Below are positions 50,482-58,468 of a DNA stretch of 64,000 nt, in pieces. The translations under genes were made by a program, and so were the position numbers. Under the pieces are notes generated by a model, which saw only the letters and a list, made by a program, of their open reading frames with translations, was not told where the DNA came from and made no database searches. Origin of the DNA: Desulfobotulus alkaliphilus (GTDB lineage: Bacteria > Desulfobacterota > Desulfobacteria > Desulfobacterales > ASO4-4); assembly GCF_007830435.1 (NCBI RefSeq), contig NZ_VLLC01000005.1, positions 88,191 to 152,190 on the forward strand. The letters are read 5' to 3'. Each line of letters starts with the position of its first letter. Position 1 is the stretch's first letter.

Positions 50482-51014
50482 CCGATCTCCTCTATGGTGA
50501 ACTGGGAGTTGGTATAGACGCAAAGGCCGGATGCAATCTCCATGGCTCCTTCGGCAATCTCTCTGGCACTTTTTTCCGTATGCCTGAAAAGGGCTTCTCC
50601 GGCTGCCTGAGCCGCTACGGACCCGGAACCGATGGCAATGACGCCGCTGTCCGGCTCAATGATATCCCCTGTACCGGAAAGAAGGTAGATGCTTTCATCG
50701 GAAGCGGCAATCATCATGGCTTCCAGACGGCGCAGCATACGGTCTGTGCGCCAGTCCCGGGCCAGCTCAACGGCCGCCCGTGTGAGGTTGCCGCCAAAGG
50801 CCTCCAGTTTGGCCTCCAGTTTTTCAGAAAGGGTAAGGGCATCGGCAGTGGCACCGGCAAAGCCCACAACAATTTTATTTTTATAGATTCTTCGGACCTT
50901 GCGGGCACCGTGTTTCACCACTGCGCTGCCAAGGGTGACCTGACCGTCTCCGGCCACAACGGTTTTATTGTCCCGACATACGGCAATAATGGTTGTGCCG
51001 TGAAAATTTTCCAT
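50478..51014 (-). CDS. hslV: HslV protease subunit
   Basis: 178 residues from ATG 51014 (GGAG within the end of xerC). [10 protein letters not shown] shows the N-terminal Thr of the mature protease, and [11 protein letters not shown] is the family signature. It forms the proteolytic core of HslVU. It starts 2 bases after the xerC stop. Confidence 0.96.
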   Translation of the reverse strand: MENFHGTTIIAVCRDNKTVVAGDGQVTLGSAVVKHGARKVRRIYKNKIVVGFAGATADALTLSEKLEAKLEAFGGNLTRAAVELARDWRTDRMLRRLEAMMIAASDESIYLLSGTGDIIEPDSGVIAIGSGSVAAQAAGEALFRHTEKSAREIAEGAMEIASGLCVYTNSQFTIEEIG

Positions 51015-51016
51015 AT

Positions 51017-51955
51017 TCACTCCTTTGCACCGCTTCTCGGATGGGCCTTGTCATACACCGCCATCATCCTGTCCAAGGTCATGTGGGTATAGCGCTGGGT
51101 TGTGGAAAGGCTTTCATGGCCTAAAAGCTCCTGTACGGAACGGAGATCCGCCCCGCCGTCCAGCATGTGTGTGGCAAAACTGTGCCGGATGTCATGGGGA
51201 GACACCCGTGAAGCCAGTCCCGCACTTCGGGCCGCCTTTTCCAGAATGCTGCGGATGCTGCGGACACCAAGCCGTTTCATGCGGGTATTCCGGAATAAAG
51301 CCCCATTTTCATCATTAAGAAGGCGGAAAACCGCCATGCCCGAAAGGGCTTCCCTGTAATCTGCAAGGGCCTTCAAAGCAGGAAGACCAAGGGGAACCAG
51401 CCTGTCCTTTTCCCCCTTACCGGAGCGGACCCGAACCAGTTGCCGCTCTTCATCAATATCCGGAGCATCCAGACCCGCCAGTTCCGAAACCCTCAATCCT
51501 GTGCTGTAAAGGGTTTCAAAGAGGGCCCGGTTCCTGAGATCCTTCCAGTCCGAGGCAGGAAGCCCCTCCAGCAGCTGAAAGGTCTCATCCACCGTGAGCC
51601 AGCGGGGCAGATGCTTTTCCGTTTTCGGGGTAGAAATCCCTGCGGTGGGATCCGTTTCACGCAGATTCTGCCGGATCAGCCAGGCACAGAAACTGCGCAG
51701 TGCCGAAAGCCTTCTGCCGATGGTGGTTCTGGCCATTTTTCTACGGAACAGATCCGCCAGCCAGAGCCGTACCATGTCTTTATCCAGCTCAGCAATGGCA
51801 AGGGGCGCTTTTCTTTTATTTTCCAGAACATCCAGAAAATCCGAAATATCCCCTTCATAGGCACTGAGGGTATGCTTGCTTGCATTGCGTTCAGCCTTCA
51901 GGCTTTCCAGAAAAACAGGCAGTATTTCCCTTAAAATTCCAAATGCCATGGTCAT
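51017..51955 (-). CDS. xerC: Tyrosine recombinase XerC/XerD
   Basis: 312 residues. The N-terminal SAM-like core-binding domain is followed by the catalytic domain with Arg in YSTGLRVSEL, Lys in GKGEKDR, HDIRHSFATHML, LGHESLSTTQRYTH and the nucleophile Tyr in the last. It resolves chromosome dimers at dif. The gene order xerC-hslV-hslU is a known conserved cluster, also seen as codV-clpQ-clpY. ATG 51955 overlaps the HAD gene stop (ATGA). Confidence 0.93.
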   Translation of the reverse strand: MTMAFGILREILPVFLESLKAERNASKHTLSAYEGDISDFLDVLENKRKAPLAIAELDKDMVRLWLADLFRRKMARTTIGRRLSALRSFCAWLIRQNLRETDPTAGISTPKTEKHLPRWLTVDETFQLLEGLPASDWKDLRNRALFETLYSTGLRVSELAGLDAPDIDEERQLVRVRSGKGEKDRLVPLGLPALKALADYREALSGMAVFRLLNDENGALFRNTRMKRLGVRSIRSILEKAARSAGLASRVSPHDIRHSFATHMLDGGADLRSVQELLGHESLSTTQRYTHMTLDRMMAVYDKAHPRSGAKE

Positions 51956-52554
51956 ACACCGAAAAATTCCGCCAGATCCGACCAGCCCCTGACCTCATGG
52001 AAGCCATGGGGCCTGCGGTTCCAGGGCTGAATAAAAAGGACCGGCTCAATGCCCGCCTCCTTCAGATGAAAACAGGTTTCCAGCCTGTCTTCCACAAAAA
52101 GCTTCTTTCCCCGGTTTTGCAGAATTTCCGCTTTGGCATCAAAACTTCCCGTAGCGATGACTTCACAGATATCCTCACCCATATGTAAGGTATCCTTCAG
52201 CCAGTGCTTCACGGATTCACCATCGGGCCGGGCTGTCACAAAAAGCAAAGGGCCGCTTTTGTCTGCCAGCTTCTGAAGGATGTCTTTCGCACCGGGCAGG
52301 GGGGCAAGGCGGTGATTGTAGTCCGCACTGACCACCCGTGTGATGATCTGTATCAGGGTATCCAGCTCCACATCCAGGCATCGGGTCAGATCATAATCCG
52401 TTATTTTTTCAGGATAAAGATCCGTCAACCCGAATTCCTCCCTGCCGATGGAGGCAAAGAGGCTCATGGTATCTGCCACAACCCCGTCAAAATCAAAGGC
52501 AAAGGCCTGATCTTTTAAAAATGACCGCCCGTTTTTTTCCAGTGAAACCACCAT
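51952..52554 (-). CDS. HAD-superfamily hydrolase
   Basis: 200 residues from ATG 52554 (GGGAGA 6 bases upstream). The nucleophile motif FDFDGVVADT, the Thr/Ser motif VTARP and the acidic loop EDRLE mark a HAD phosphatase of the nucleotidase-like kind with a small helical cap. The substrate is unknown. It is the first gene of the series that leads into xerC, hslV, hslU and the arg genes. Confidence 0.82.
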   Translation of the reverse strand: MVVSLEKNGRSFLKDQAFAFDFDGVVADTMSLFASIGREEFGLTDLYPEKITDYDLTRCLDVELDTLIQIITRVVSADYNHRLAPLPGAKDILQKLADKSGPLLFVTARPDGESVKHWLKDTLHMGEDICEVIATGSFDAKAEILQNRGKKLFVEDRLETCFHLKEAGIEPVLFIQPWNRRPHGFHEVRGWSDLAEFFGV

Positions 52555-52751
52555 GGACATTCTCCCTGCTTGGCGTAAAAAACAAGCTGGAACCTTATCC
52601 CAGACAGAGAAAGGCTGTCAATAAACACAAAAAAAATCTGAATTACCCGAATGTATACTCCGAACGGTCTTTTTTGATACACGGGCCAGTCTTAAAACGA
52701 TGTTAAAACACTCCTGAACAGCAGCCGGTACCGTATTGCTGAGTTTTGTAG

Positions 52752-52800
52752 ATGCGCCATCCTGGCGCATTCTTTAAAGCGGCTGGAAGCCGCTTCTACT
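52752..52800. repeat. REP-like palindromes in the gap 52555-52868
   Basis: Two hairpins: ATGCGCCA-TCC-TGGCGCAT and AAAGCGGCT-GG-AAGCCGCTT followed by CTACT. The second has a near copy at 60535-60560. No gene visible in the 314-base gap. Confidence 0.55.
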
Positions 52801-52868
52801 ATTACAGTGACCTATGCAGTATGAAATATTTAAATGTTTCAAGGCTGACCGTTTGGAGTATATCATGC

Positions 52869-53228
52869 TTAAAGACTGATCACGGCACTTTCACAGGAAA
52901 GATCAATCAGTTCCATGGCCGTGGCATAGCGGGCCCCCTCAATGAGTTCGTCTTCACCGATGCGCCGGGCTTTGGCGCATGGTGTGCAAGCCAGAATAGG
53001 AACCTCAAAGGCCTGCAGATGGGCAATGAGATCCTGGGCAATGTCACCGGTGGCGGCCCTCAGATTGTCCGCAAGGCCTTCTTTGGCAATAAATACGGCA
53101 TCACCCAGAAGAAAAACCGCCACATCCCTGCCCTGTTTCTGGGCCACGGTGGCCAGATGCAGGCCGCGGGTGGCACGGTTGGGATTGTCAAGGCCACAGG
53201 AAATCACAATCAGAACTTTTTCAGACAT
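52869..53228 (-). CDS. DsrE/DsrF-like small protein
   Basis: 119 residues, single Rossmann-like DsrE fold (KVLIVISCGLDNPNRATRGL ... DVAVFLLGDAV ... VPILACTPCAKARRI). The Cys in the loop ACTPCAKARR is where some members carry persulfide. Such proteins relay sulfur or have unknown roles. Start ATG 53228 with AAGGAGG 7 bases upstream. Confidence 0.8.
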   Translation of the reverse strand: MSEKVLIVISCGLDNPNRATRGLHLATVAQKQGRDVAVFLLGDAVFIAKEGLADNLRAATGDIAQDLIAHLQAFEVPILACTPCAKARRIGEDELIEGARYATAMELIDLSCESAVISL

Positions 53229-53258
53229 AACAACCTCCTTGGGGAAAAATCATACAAG

Positions 53259-53606
53259 GTAATTATTCACCACAATTTATTCAAAAATTCCAATGCTGTA
53301 TTTGCAGCTGCTTTGTACTGTTGCAAGGCACCAAGGCTATTTGCAAGTGACATTGCAATCGTTTCGGATCAGAGCTTTGCAGGCCTGTGCGAAAGAAGCG
53401 GCAAACTGTCTGAGCCGCCACAAAGGCAGCGTGCTTAAAGCCTGCCATGGTAATCAAAAAGCTTATCCTGCCTGTGGCGGGGAGTTTTTGCCGCTTCCGC
53501 ACAGGGCAAGAAGCTCCCGAATAAGATTGCGTCACAGGCAAATAGTCCGGGTGCCTGTGCACCTGCCTGACAAGTAGGACATTAAAAAAATATGCTGAAC
53601 GATTAC
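53259..53606. mobile_element. MITE-like element, copy 4, with module B
   Basis: 348 bases with left end GTAATTATTCACCACAA and right end GCTGAACGATTAC. It carries module B with full arms (CCTGTGCG..GAAGCGGCAAA, 53384-53406, and TTTGCCGCTTC.GCACAGG, about 53487-53506). The flanks CATACAAG and AATACAAA share six of eight bases, compatible with an eroded duplication. Confidence 0.7.
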
Positions 53607-53626
53607 AATACAAATATATTCAAAAA

Positions 53627-54355
53627 TTAGAGACCCAGAAACTCCATCACCTTACGCACGTCCTCCCAGGTATCCCGCTTCAGCCCCGGATCTTTCAGCA
53701 TATCCGCAGGATGGTGGGTGATCATCAGGGGCAGGGACGCAAAGGAAAGAAAACGGCCCCTCAGGGAATGCAGGGGCTGATTGTCTCCGGAAAGAAGCTG
53801 CCCCGCCCTTTCGCCAAGGGCAATGATCACCTCAGGGTGCAAAAGACGGATCACATCGGCAAGAAAAGCCCTGCATGGCAAAGATGCATAAGATGGCGAA
53901 GTCTGGCCCGGTGACAGACGGCACATCCTTGTGTGGGTCACATAAACCGCATCCGGATTCAGTTTCATGGCCCCCACAATCTTCCAGAGCAGGGCACCGG
54001 CTTCCCCTCCCATGGCACTGCCCTCCCTCAGGGCGGCCCGGTCCGGCATTTCATCCACAAAAAGAACCCGCACACTGCCCGGTGGCGGATGCAGCAGCTT
54101 TCCCCGAACCGCAGCCGGAAGACCGCAATGGGTACAGGAGGCAACCTTTTTGACCAGCTCCGGAAAATGATCCGGCTTTCCGCCCTTGCCCCATTCCGAA
54201 AGAATTTCCAGCGTCCGGGGAGAAGCATGCACACCATCCAGCCCGATGTCCTGTAAATCCTTAAGGCAGATACCGGCATTCTCCAGACCTGCCAGTAAAA
54301 GTGCCCGTAAATTTTCTCTGCCGGAATGAAAGGCAGTGTTCAGGCCATCAGACAT
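53627..54355 (-). CDS. Uracil-DNA glycosylase family 4-like protein, divergent
   Basis: 242 residues from ATG 54355, with GGAGAA 6-7 bases upstream; it overlaps the end of coaBC. Cys pair CTHC, then MCRLSP and PCRAFL, match the four [4Fe-4S] cysteines of family 4 UDGs, and HHPADML corresponds to the C-terminal motif. The usual catalytic GEAPG(xxED) is replaced by VDEMPD, so activity is uncertain. Probably a DNA-repair or derived protein. Confidence 0.7.
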   Translation of the reverse strand: MSDGLNTAFHSGRENLRALLLAGLENAGICLKDLQDIGLDGVHASPRTLEILSEWGKGGKPDHFPELVKKVASCTHCGLPAAVRGKLLHPPPGSVRVLFVDEMPDRAALREGSAMGGEAGALLWKIVGAMKLNPDAVYVTHTRMCRLSPGQTSPSYASLPCRAFLADVIRLLHPEVIIALGERAGQLLSGDNQPLHSLRGRFLSFASLPLMITHHPADMLKDPGLKRDTWEDVRKVMEFLGL

Positions 54356-55565
54356 GCCCATTTCTCCGGGCATGCATGCGGGAAACAATGGCATCCAGAA
54401 GATGATCCGCCACCTTTTCCTTGGGCATGGCCTTCAGGGCGTTCTCACTGCCATCGGGATAAAAGAAGGTCACGGTGTTCTGATCCGAACCAAAGGCGGA
54501 TTCCGGGCCGGTGACGAGATTGCCGACGATCATATCAAGATTTTTCCTTGCGATCTTATCCTTTGCATAGGCAGAAAGATCCCTTGTTTCCGCAGCAAAG
54601 CCCACAAGAAACTGCTGCTTTTTCCTCTGTCCAAGGGTGGCAAGAATGTCGGGGTTTTTTTCAAGCTCAATAACAGGCAGGCCATGGGTTTTCTTGATTT
54701 TATGATCCGAAGCATTATTCACATAGAAATCCGCCACAGCCGCCACCTTGATGATTATATCGGCCTCATCCATCCGGTTTTCCATGGCGTGGAGCATTTC
54801 ACGGGCGGCCTGCACATGAACGCTTTCCACCCCATGGGGAATGGGCAGATTCACAGGGCCCGTCACCAGACAGACCTCAGCACCCCGGTATTCCGCAGCC
54901 CTTGCAATGGCATAGCCCATTTTGCCGGAGGAATGATTGGAAATATATCTTACGGGATCAATGGCCTCCACCGTAGGCCCTGCGGTCATGAGAACACGCA
55001 TTCCCTTTAAGTCTTTGGGACGAAGCAGCTTTTCCAGCCGGTCTGCAATAAAGGCAGGATCAGGCAGACGGCCCGGCCCCGTCACCCCGCAGGCAAGATC
55101 ACCGGAGTCCGGCTCCAGCACCGTCATGCCGGAAGCTTCCAGAAGGTCCAGATTTCTCTGGACCGGACGGGATTCATACATGTTGGTATTCATGGCAGGA
55201 CAGATCAGAACCGGTGCCCTGACCGCCAGCATGAGGGTGGAAAGGGCATCATCTGCAAAACCATGGGCCAGCTTTGCAACACAATTGGCCGTTGCCGGTG
55301 CAATGACCACGGCATCGGCCCACTCTGCCCAGTCAATGTGGCGGATGCCGCCCCCCTCACTTTCGGCCATCACATCCATATATACAGGGGAGCCGGATAT
55401 GGCCCGAAAGGTCAGCGGCCCCACAAAGGCAGCGGCGTTTTCCGTCATGACCACCCGGACAGAGGCCCCTGCCTTCTGTAGCAGCCTCAGAAGCTCCACA
55501 GCCTTGTATGCCGCAATACCGCCCGTCACACCCAGCAATATCCTTTTATTTTCCAGAGCACCCAT
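54348..55565 (-). CDS. coaBC: Bifunctional CoaBC (phosphopantothenate-cysteine ligase/decarboxylase)
   Basis: 405 residues from ATG 55565 (GGAGG 6 bases upstream). N-terminal flavoprotein decarboxylase: ILLGVTGGIAAYKAVELLR, the active-site His and the conserved PAMNTNM; C-terminal ligase with TAGPTVEAIDPVRYISNHSSGKMG. It makes 4'-phosphopantetheine in coenzyme A synthesis. Confidence 0.96.
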   Translation of the reverse strand: MGALENKRILLGVTGGIAAYKAVELLRLLQKAGASVRVVMTENAAAFVGPLTFRAISGSPVYMDVMAESEGGGIRHIDWAEWADAVVIAPATANCVAKLAHGFADDALSTLMLAVRAPVLICPAMNTNMYESRPVQRNLDLLEASGMTVLEPDSGDLACGVTGPGRLPDPAFIADRLEKLLRPKDLKGMRVLMTAGPTVEAIDPVRYISNHSSGKMGYAIARAAEYRGAEVCLVTGPVNLPIPHGVESVHVQAAREMLHAMENRMDEADIIIKVAAVADFYVNNASDHKIKKTHGLPVIELEKNPDILATLGQRKKQQFLVGFAAETRDLSAYAKDKIARKNLDMIVGNLVTGPESAFGSDQNTVTFFYPDGSENALKAMPKEKVADHLLDAIVSRMHARRNGHV

Positions 55566-55780
55566 AAATCCCTCCATGGTAAAGAAAACACTTCTCAGGG
55601 GTTCTATGGGATCAATAATTTTATGTCAATGCCGGTATCCCTTCCCAAAAAAGACAAACCAGAGCTTGCCCTCTTTTTTTCTTTGCATTAAGATCCTTAT
55701 CATCATTATTCAAAAGGCTTTTCTTCGGAAGTGCCATCACCGCCTTCAGATCACCCTTTCACCCCAGCCAAGGACATCCC

Positions 55781-57427
55781 ATGCCTTCCTGCCCCGCAGC
55801 ACTTCAGGACAACTCCTATGATGGCAGAATTCTCAATGAGCCCTGCTCTGATAAGCTGCAGAAAAGGCTTGTGAATCTTCTGACCACCTCAAGAATCATG
55901 ACCTCCATGAACCTGCCTGTCCTTCACTACATTGCCGCATGGAAGGATGACAGAACAGATATCTGGTATGAATTTGCCGATCCCCGTTTCTGCGGACTTT
56001 TCACCAGCCGCCTCCATCTTCTGGCCCCTGCCTTCCGCAAAGCCGTAGTGGAGCAGAAAGTCTACCCTTCAGACTGTGACGCCCTCCGGGTTGAAATGCT
56101 GGAGCCCCAGGCCCTGAATCAGGACCGGGCCATCCTGCGCAGCAAAAACATTGAAGATGGGCATTCGGAGGCCATTTACAAAGTGAAACTGCCAGATGAT
56201 TCCTGTATCTGGCTGAAGGATCAGGCAAGGCTTGAGCGTTTTCCTGAGGATAAAATCACCCTGTCTGTGGGCGTTCTGACACCGGTTTCCAGAGAAATGG
56301 CCATGGAAGAAGCCCTGCGCCGGGCAGAAAAGGCCTTGAGCCAGAGCGAAAAACAGTTCAGGGATCTCTTTGCCCAGAGCAATGATGCCATTTTGCTTCT
56401 GAACCCTGAAGGGCGCATTCTTAAGGTCAATAAAAAGGCCGAAGAACTGACGGGACTTTCCCAGGAGCTGCTTGCCGGAAAACCGGCCTGTGACCTTTTC
56501 CCCAGAACCGAACAGGCCCAGATCCGAAAGGTGAGAGACGACATCGGTTCCGGCCGGAGTGTCCGCATAGAAACCCTGATGCTCAAAGATGACGGAACCT
56601 TAAGCGTGGATATCAACGCCCGTCAGGTAATCAACACGGATCACCCCATGATTCAGGCCGTTGTAAAGGATATCTCCATACAGAAGCGTCTGGAGGCAGA
56701 GCGCAGTAAAATCGAAAAATTTGACATGCTCAAAACCCTTGCCGGTGGACTGGTCCATGACATGAACAACATGCTTTCCGTGATTATGGGCAACCTTTCC
56801 CTTGCAGGCTTTGAAAGTGATCTGCCCCAGGGCACGGTTACCCTCCTTTCACGGATTGAAAATGCAACGGCCAATCTGAAAAACATTACCCGTAAAATGC
56901 TGGTACTGGCGGATGCGGATACGGGCGTACGCATTCCCGGCCAGATCCATGCATGCATCCATAAGGCCCTGGACATGCTGGGGCCCATTCCGCCGGAAGT
57001 CCGCCTTCACATGGATATTCCTGTGATTCTCCCGGCCTTTCCCATGGATAAAAAAGGGATTTCCGAAGCCTTTGCTTCCATTATGGAAAACAGTCTGGAT
57101 GCCATGCCAAAGGGCGGCGTGCTCTCCATCGAAGTCCGGGGACTGCGCATTGAAACCGGTGATGACGATGCCCCCCTTCTGCTGAACCCCGGAGATTATC
57201 TTGCCATCTATTTCAGGGATACGGGTTCAGGCATCCGGGAAAAGGATCTGGCGAGAATCTTTGACCCATATTTTTCCACCAAAAGCCGGGATGCCCGCAA
57301 AGGAACCGGGCTGGGCCTTTCTCTGGCCTATGCCGTCATCAAACAGCATGGCGGCCACATCATGCCCCTACCTCCGGAAGAAGGGCAGGCGGGTACCACC
57401 ATTGCCATTTACCTGCCCCTTTCCTGA
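55781..57427 (+). CDS. Cytoplasmic PAS sensor histidine kinase
   Basis: 548 residues, ATG 55781 with AAGGA 8 bases upstream. An N-terminal unassigned domain, a PAS domain (residues about 190-300: RDLFAQSNDAILLLNPEG), then HisKA with the phospho-acceptor His in LVHDMNNMLSVIMG and an HATPase with ENSLDAM, DTGSGI, FDPYFSTK and GTGLGLS. No membrane segment, no receiver domain and no adjacent regulator, so it is an orphan here. It converges with the Cas6 gene, 8 bases apart. Confidence 0.88.
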   Translation: MPSCPAALQDNSYDGRILNEPCSDKLQKRLVNLLTTSRIMTSMNLPVLHYIAAWKDDRTDIWYEFADPRFCGLFTSRLHLLAPAFRKAVVEQKVYPSDCDALRVEMLEPQALNQDRAILRSKNIEDGHSEAIYKVKLPDDSCIWLKDQARLERFPEDKITLSVGVLTPVSREMAMEEALRRAEKALSQSEKQFRDLFAQSNDAILLLNPEGRILKVNKKAEELTGLSQELLAGKPACDLFPRTEQAQIRKVRDDIGSGRSVRIETLMLKDDGTLSVDINARQVINTDHPMIQAVVKDISIQKRLEAERSKIEKFDMLKTLAGGLVHDMNNMLSVIMGNLSLAGFESDLPQGTVTLLSRIENATANLKNITRKMLVLADADTGVRIPGQIHACIHKALDMLGPIPPEVRLHMDIPVILPAFPMDKKGISEAFASIMENSLDAMPKGGVLSIEVRGLRIETGDDDAPLLLNPGDYLAIYFRDTGSGIREKDLARIFDPYFSTKSRDARKGTGLGLSLAYAVIKQHGGHIMPLPPEEGQAGTTIAIYLPLS

Positions 57428-57435
57428 GTCCGAAT

Positions 57436-58386
57436 TTACTGCCAGAGCATACGCACCCTTCCAAGGCCGAACATGGTATTTTTTCCCACATGCAGGGCTT
57501 CGGCAAGGGACAGAAGGGGTAGAAAAGGAGTCAGATCTCCTTCATACAGGACATCACCGGTCAGCCCCCCCATGAACATCCTGCTTTCCTGACGGTTGGA
57601 GTAACGCTGCCAGTCAAACCAGCGAAGATTTTTTTCCCGTATCCGGATATTTCCTGCCATGCGTATCATTTCCGGATAATCCAGCTCCGGCTCACCATCG
57701 CCCCATGCATTAAAAAGGGATGACATGCGCCGCAGAGCCTGCCGCACAAAGAGATCAAAGGGAAGGTCTGCAGGCAGACGGCCATCCACCTTAAGCCTGA
57801 GGGGAGTATCCAGCACAATTCGCACGGCCTTTCCATGGGCAGGCCAGGTTTCAGGGAAGTCCCAGCAAAGCGCTTTCAGGTTTTCAGGCCTTGTCATGCT
57901 GTTGCCTCCATTCTCGTATACCGAAACTTCAGGAAAAAATGATTCTTCCACCCTTTCCAGCACAAAACGTCCACGCTGCCCCTGCAATCTCCTGCCAAGC
58001 CCTGCCTTTCCCATACGTTCAAAGGCATGGACAAAATAGGGGAGATAATCATTGGCAGAACCAAAAACCTTAAGTCCGCAGACAAGCCCGTCTCCGGGTT
58101 CATATCCCGTTTTTTCATCCTCAGGTGGAACAAATACCATGGGATGGGGAGGAGCAGAAACACGGCCCCCTTTTTCCCGGCCCACATCCGTTTCCGTTTC
58201 AAAAACCATGGCATAAACACAGCGGGAACTCAGGGAACAGTCACTGCATGTTTTGCAGTTTCTCAAAGCACATACAGCTGATTTTAAACTGTGACCAAAA
58301 CCGCCCCTGAAGGTGGAACCCTTAAAGGGTGGGAGTTCCGCTGGAGTCTGAAATTTGCAAAAAAATCTGTAAAATCCGTAGCGCAT
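57436..58386 (-). CDS. cas6: Stand-alone Cas6 (CRISPR precursor RNA endoribonuclease)
   Basis: 316 residues from ATG 58386 (a GTG at 58395 is an alternative; both have weak ribosome sites). A RAMP protein: YGFYRFFCKF, STFRGGFGHSLKSAVC, a Cys cluster C-x4-C-x2-C-x2-C-x5-C (CALRNCKTCSDC then C) before VYAMVFET, and a C-terminal glycine-rich loop GKNTMFGLGRVRM typical of Cas6. It would cut CRISPR precursor RNA. No array or other cas gene is visible. It is the last gene of the sigma / anti-sigma / Lon-like run, 82 bases after the Lon-like stop. Confidence 0.82.
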   Translation of the reverse strand: MRYGFYRFFCKFQTPAELPPFKGSTFRGGFGHSLKSAVCALRNCKTCSDCSLSSRCVYAMVFETETDVGREKGGRVSAPPHPMVFVPPEDEKTGYEPGDGLVCGLKVFGSANDYLPYFVHAFERMGKAGLGRRLQGQRGRFVLERVEESFFPEVSVYENGGNSMTRPENLKALCWDFPETWPAHGKAVRIVLDTPLRLKVDGRLPADLPFDLFVRQALRRMSSLFNAWGDGEPELDYPEMIRMAGNIRIREKNLRWFDWQRYSNRQESRMFMGGLTGDVLYEGDLTPFLPLLSLAEALHVGKNTMFGLGRVRMLWQ

Positions 58387-58468
58387 GTCTGCCACTTTCT
58401 TTTCTTTTGGTATTTATATTCCGAAGGTTTATCCATGCCCATCAGTTTGATTGCTACCCGTTTGATTA

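Noticed and set aside
53259-53606. Coding frames inside the MITE-like copies
   Set aside because: Frames such as the 110-residue one at 53281 recur only because the element repeats; they change frame between copies and have no start signals.
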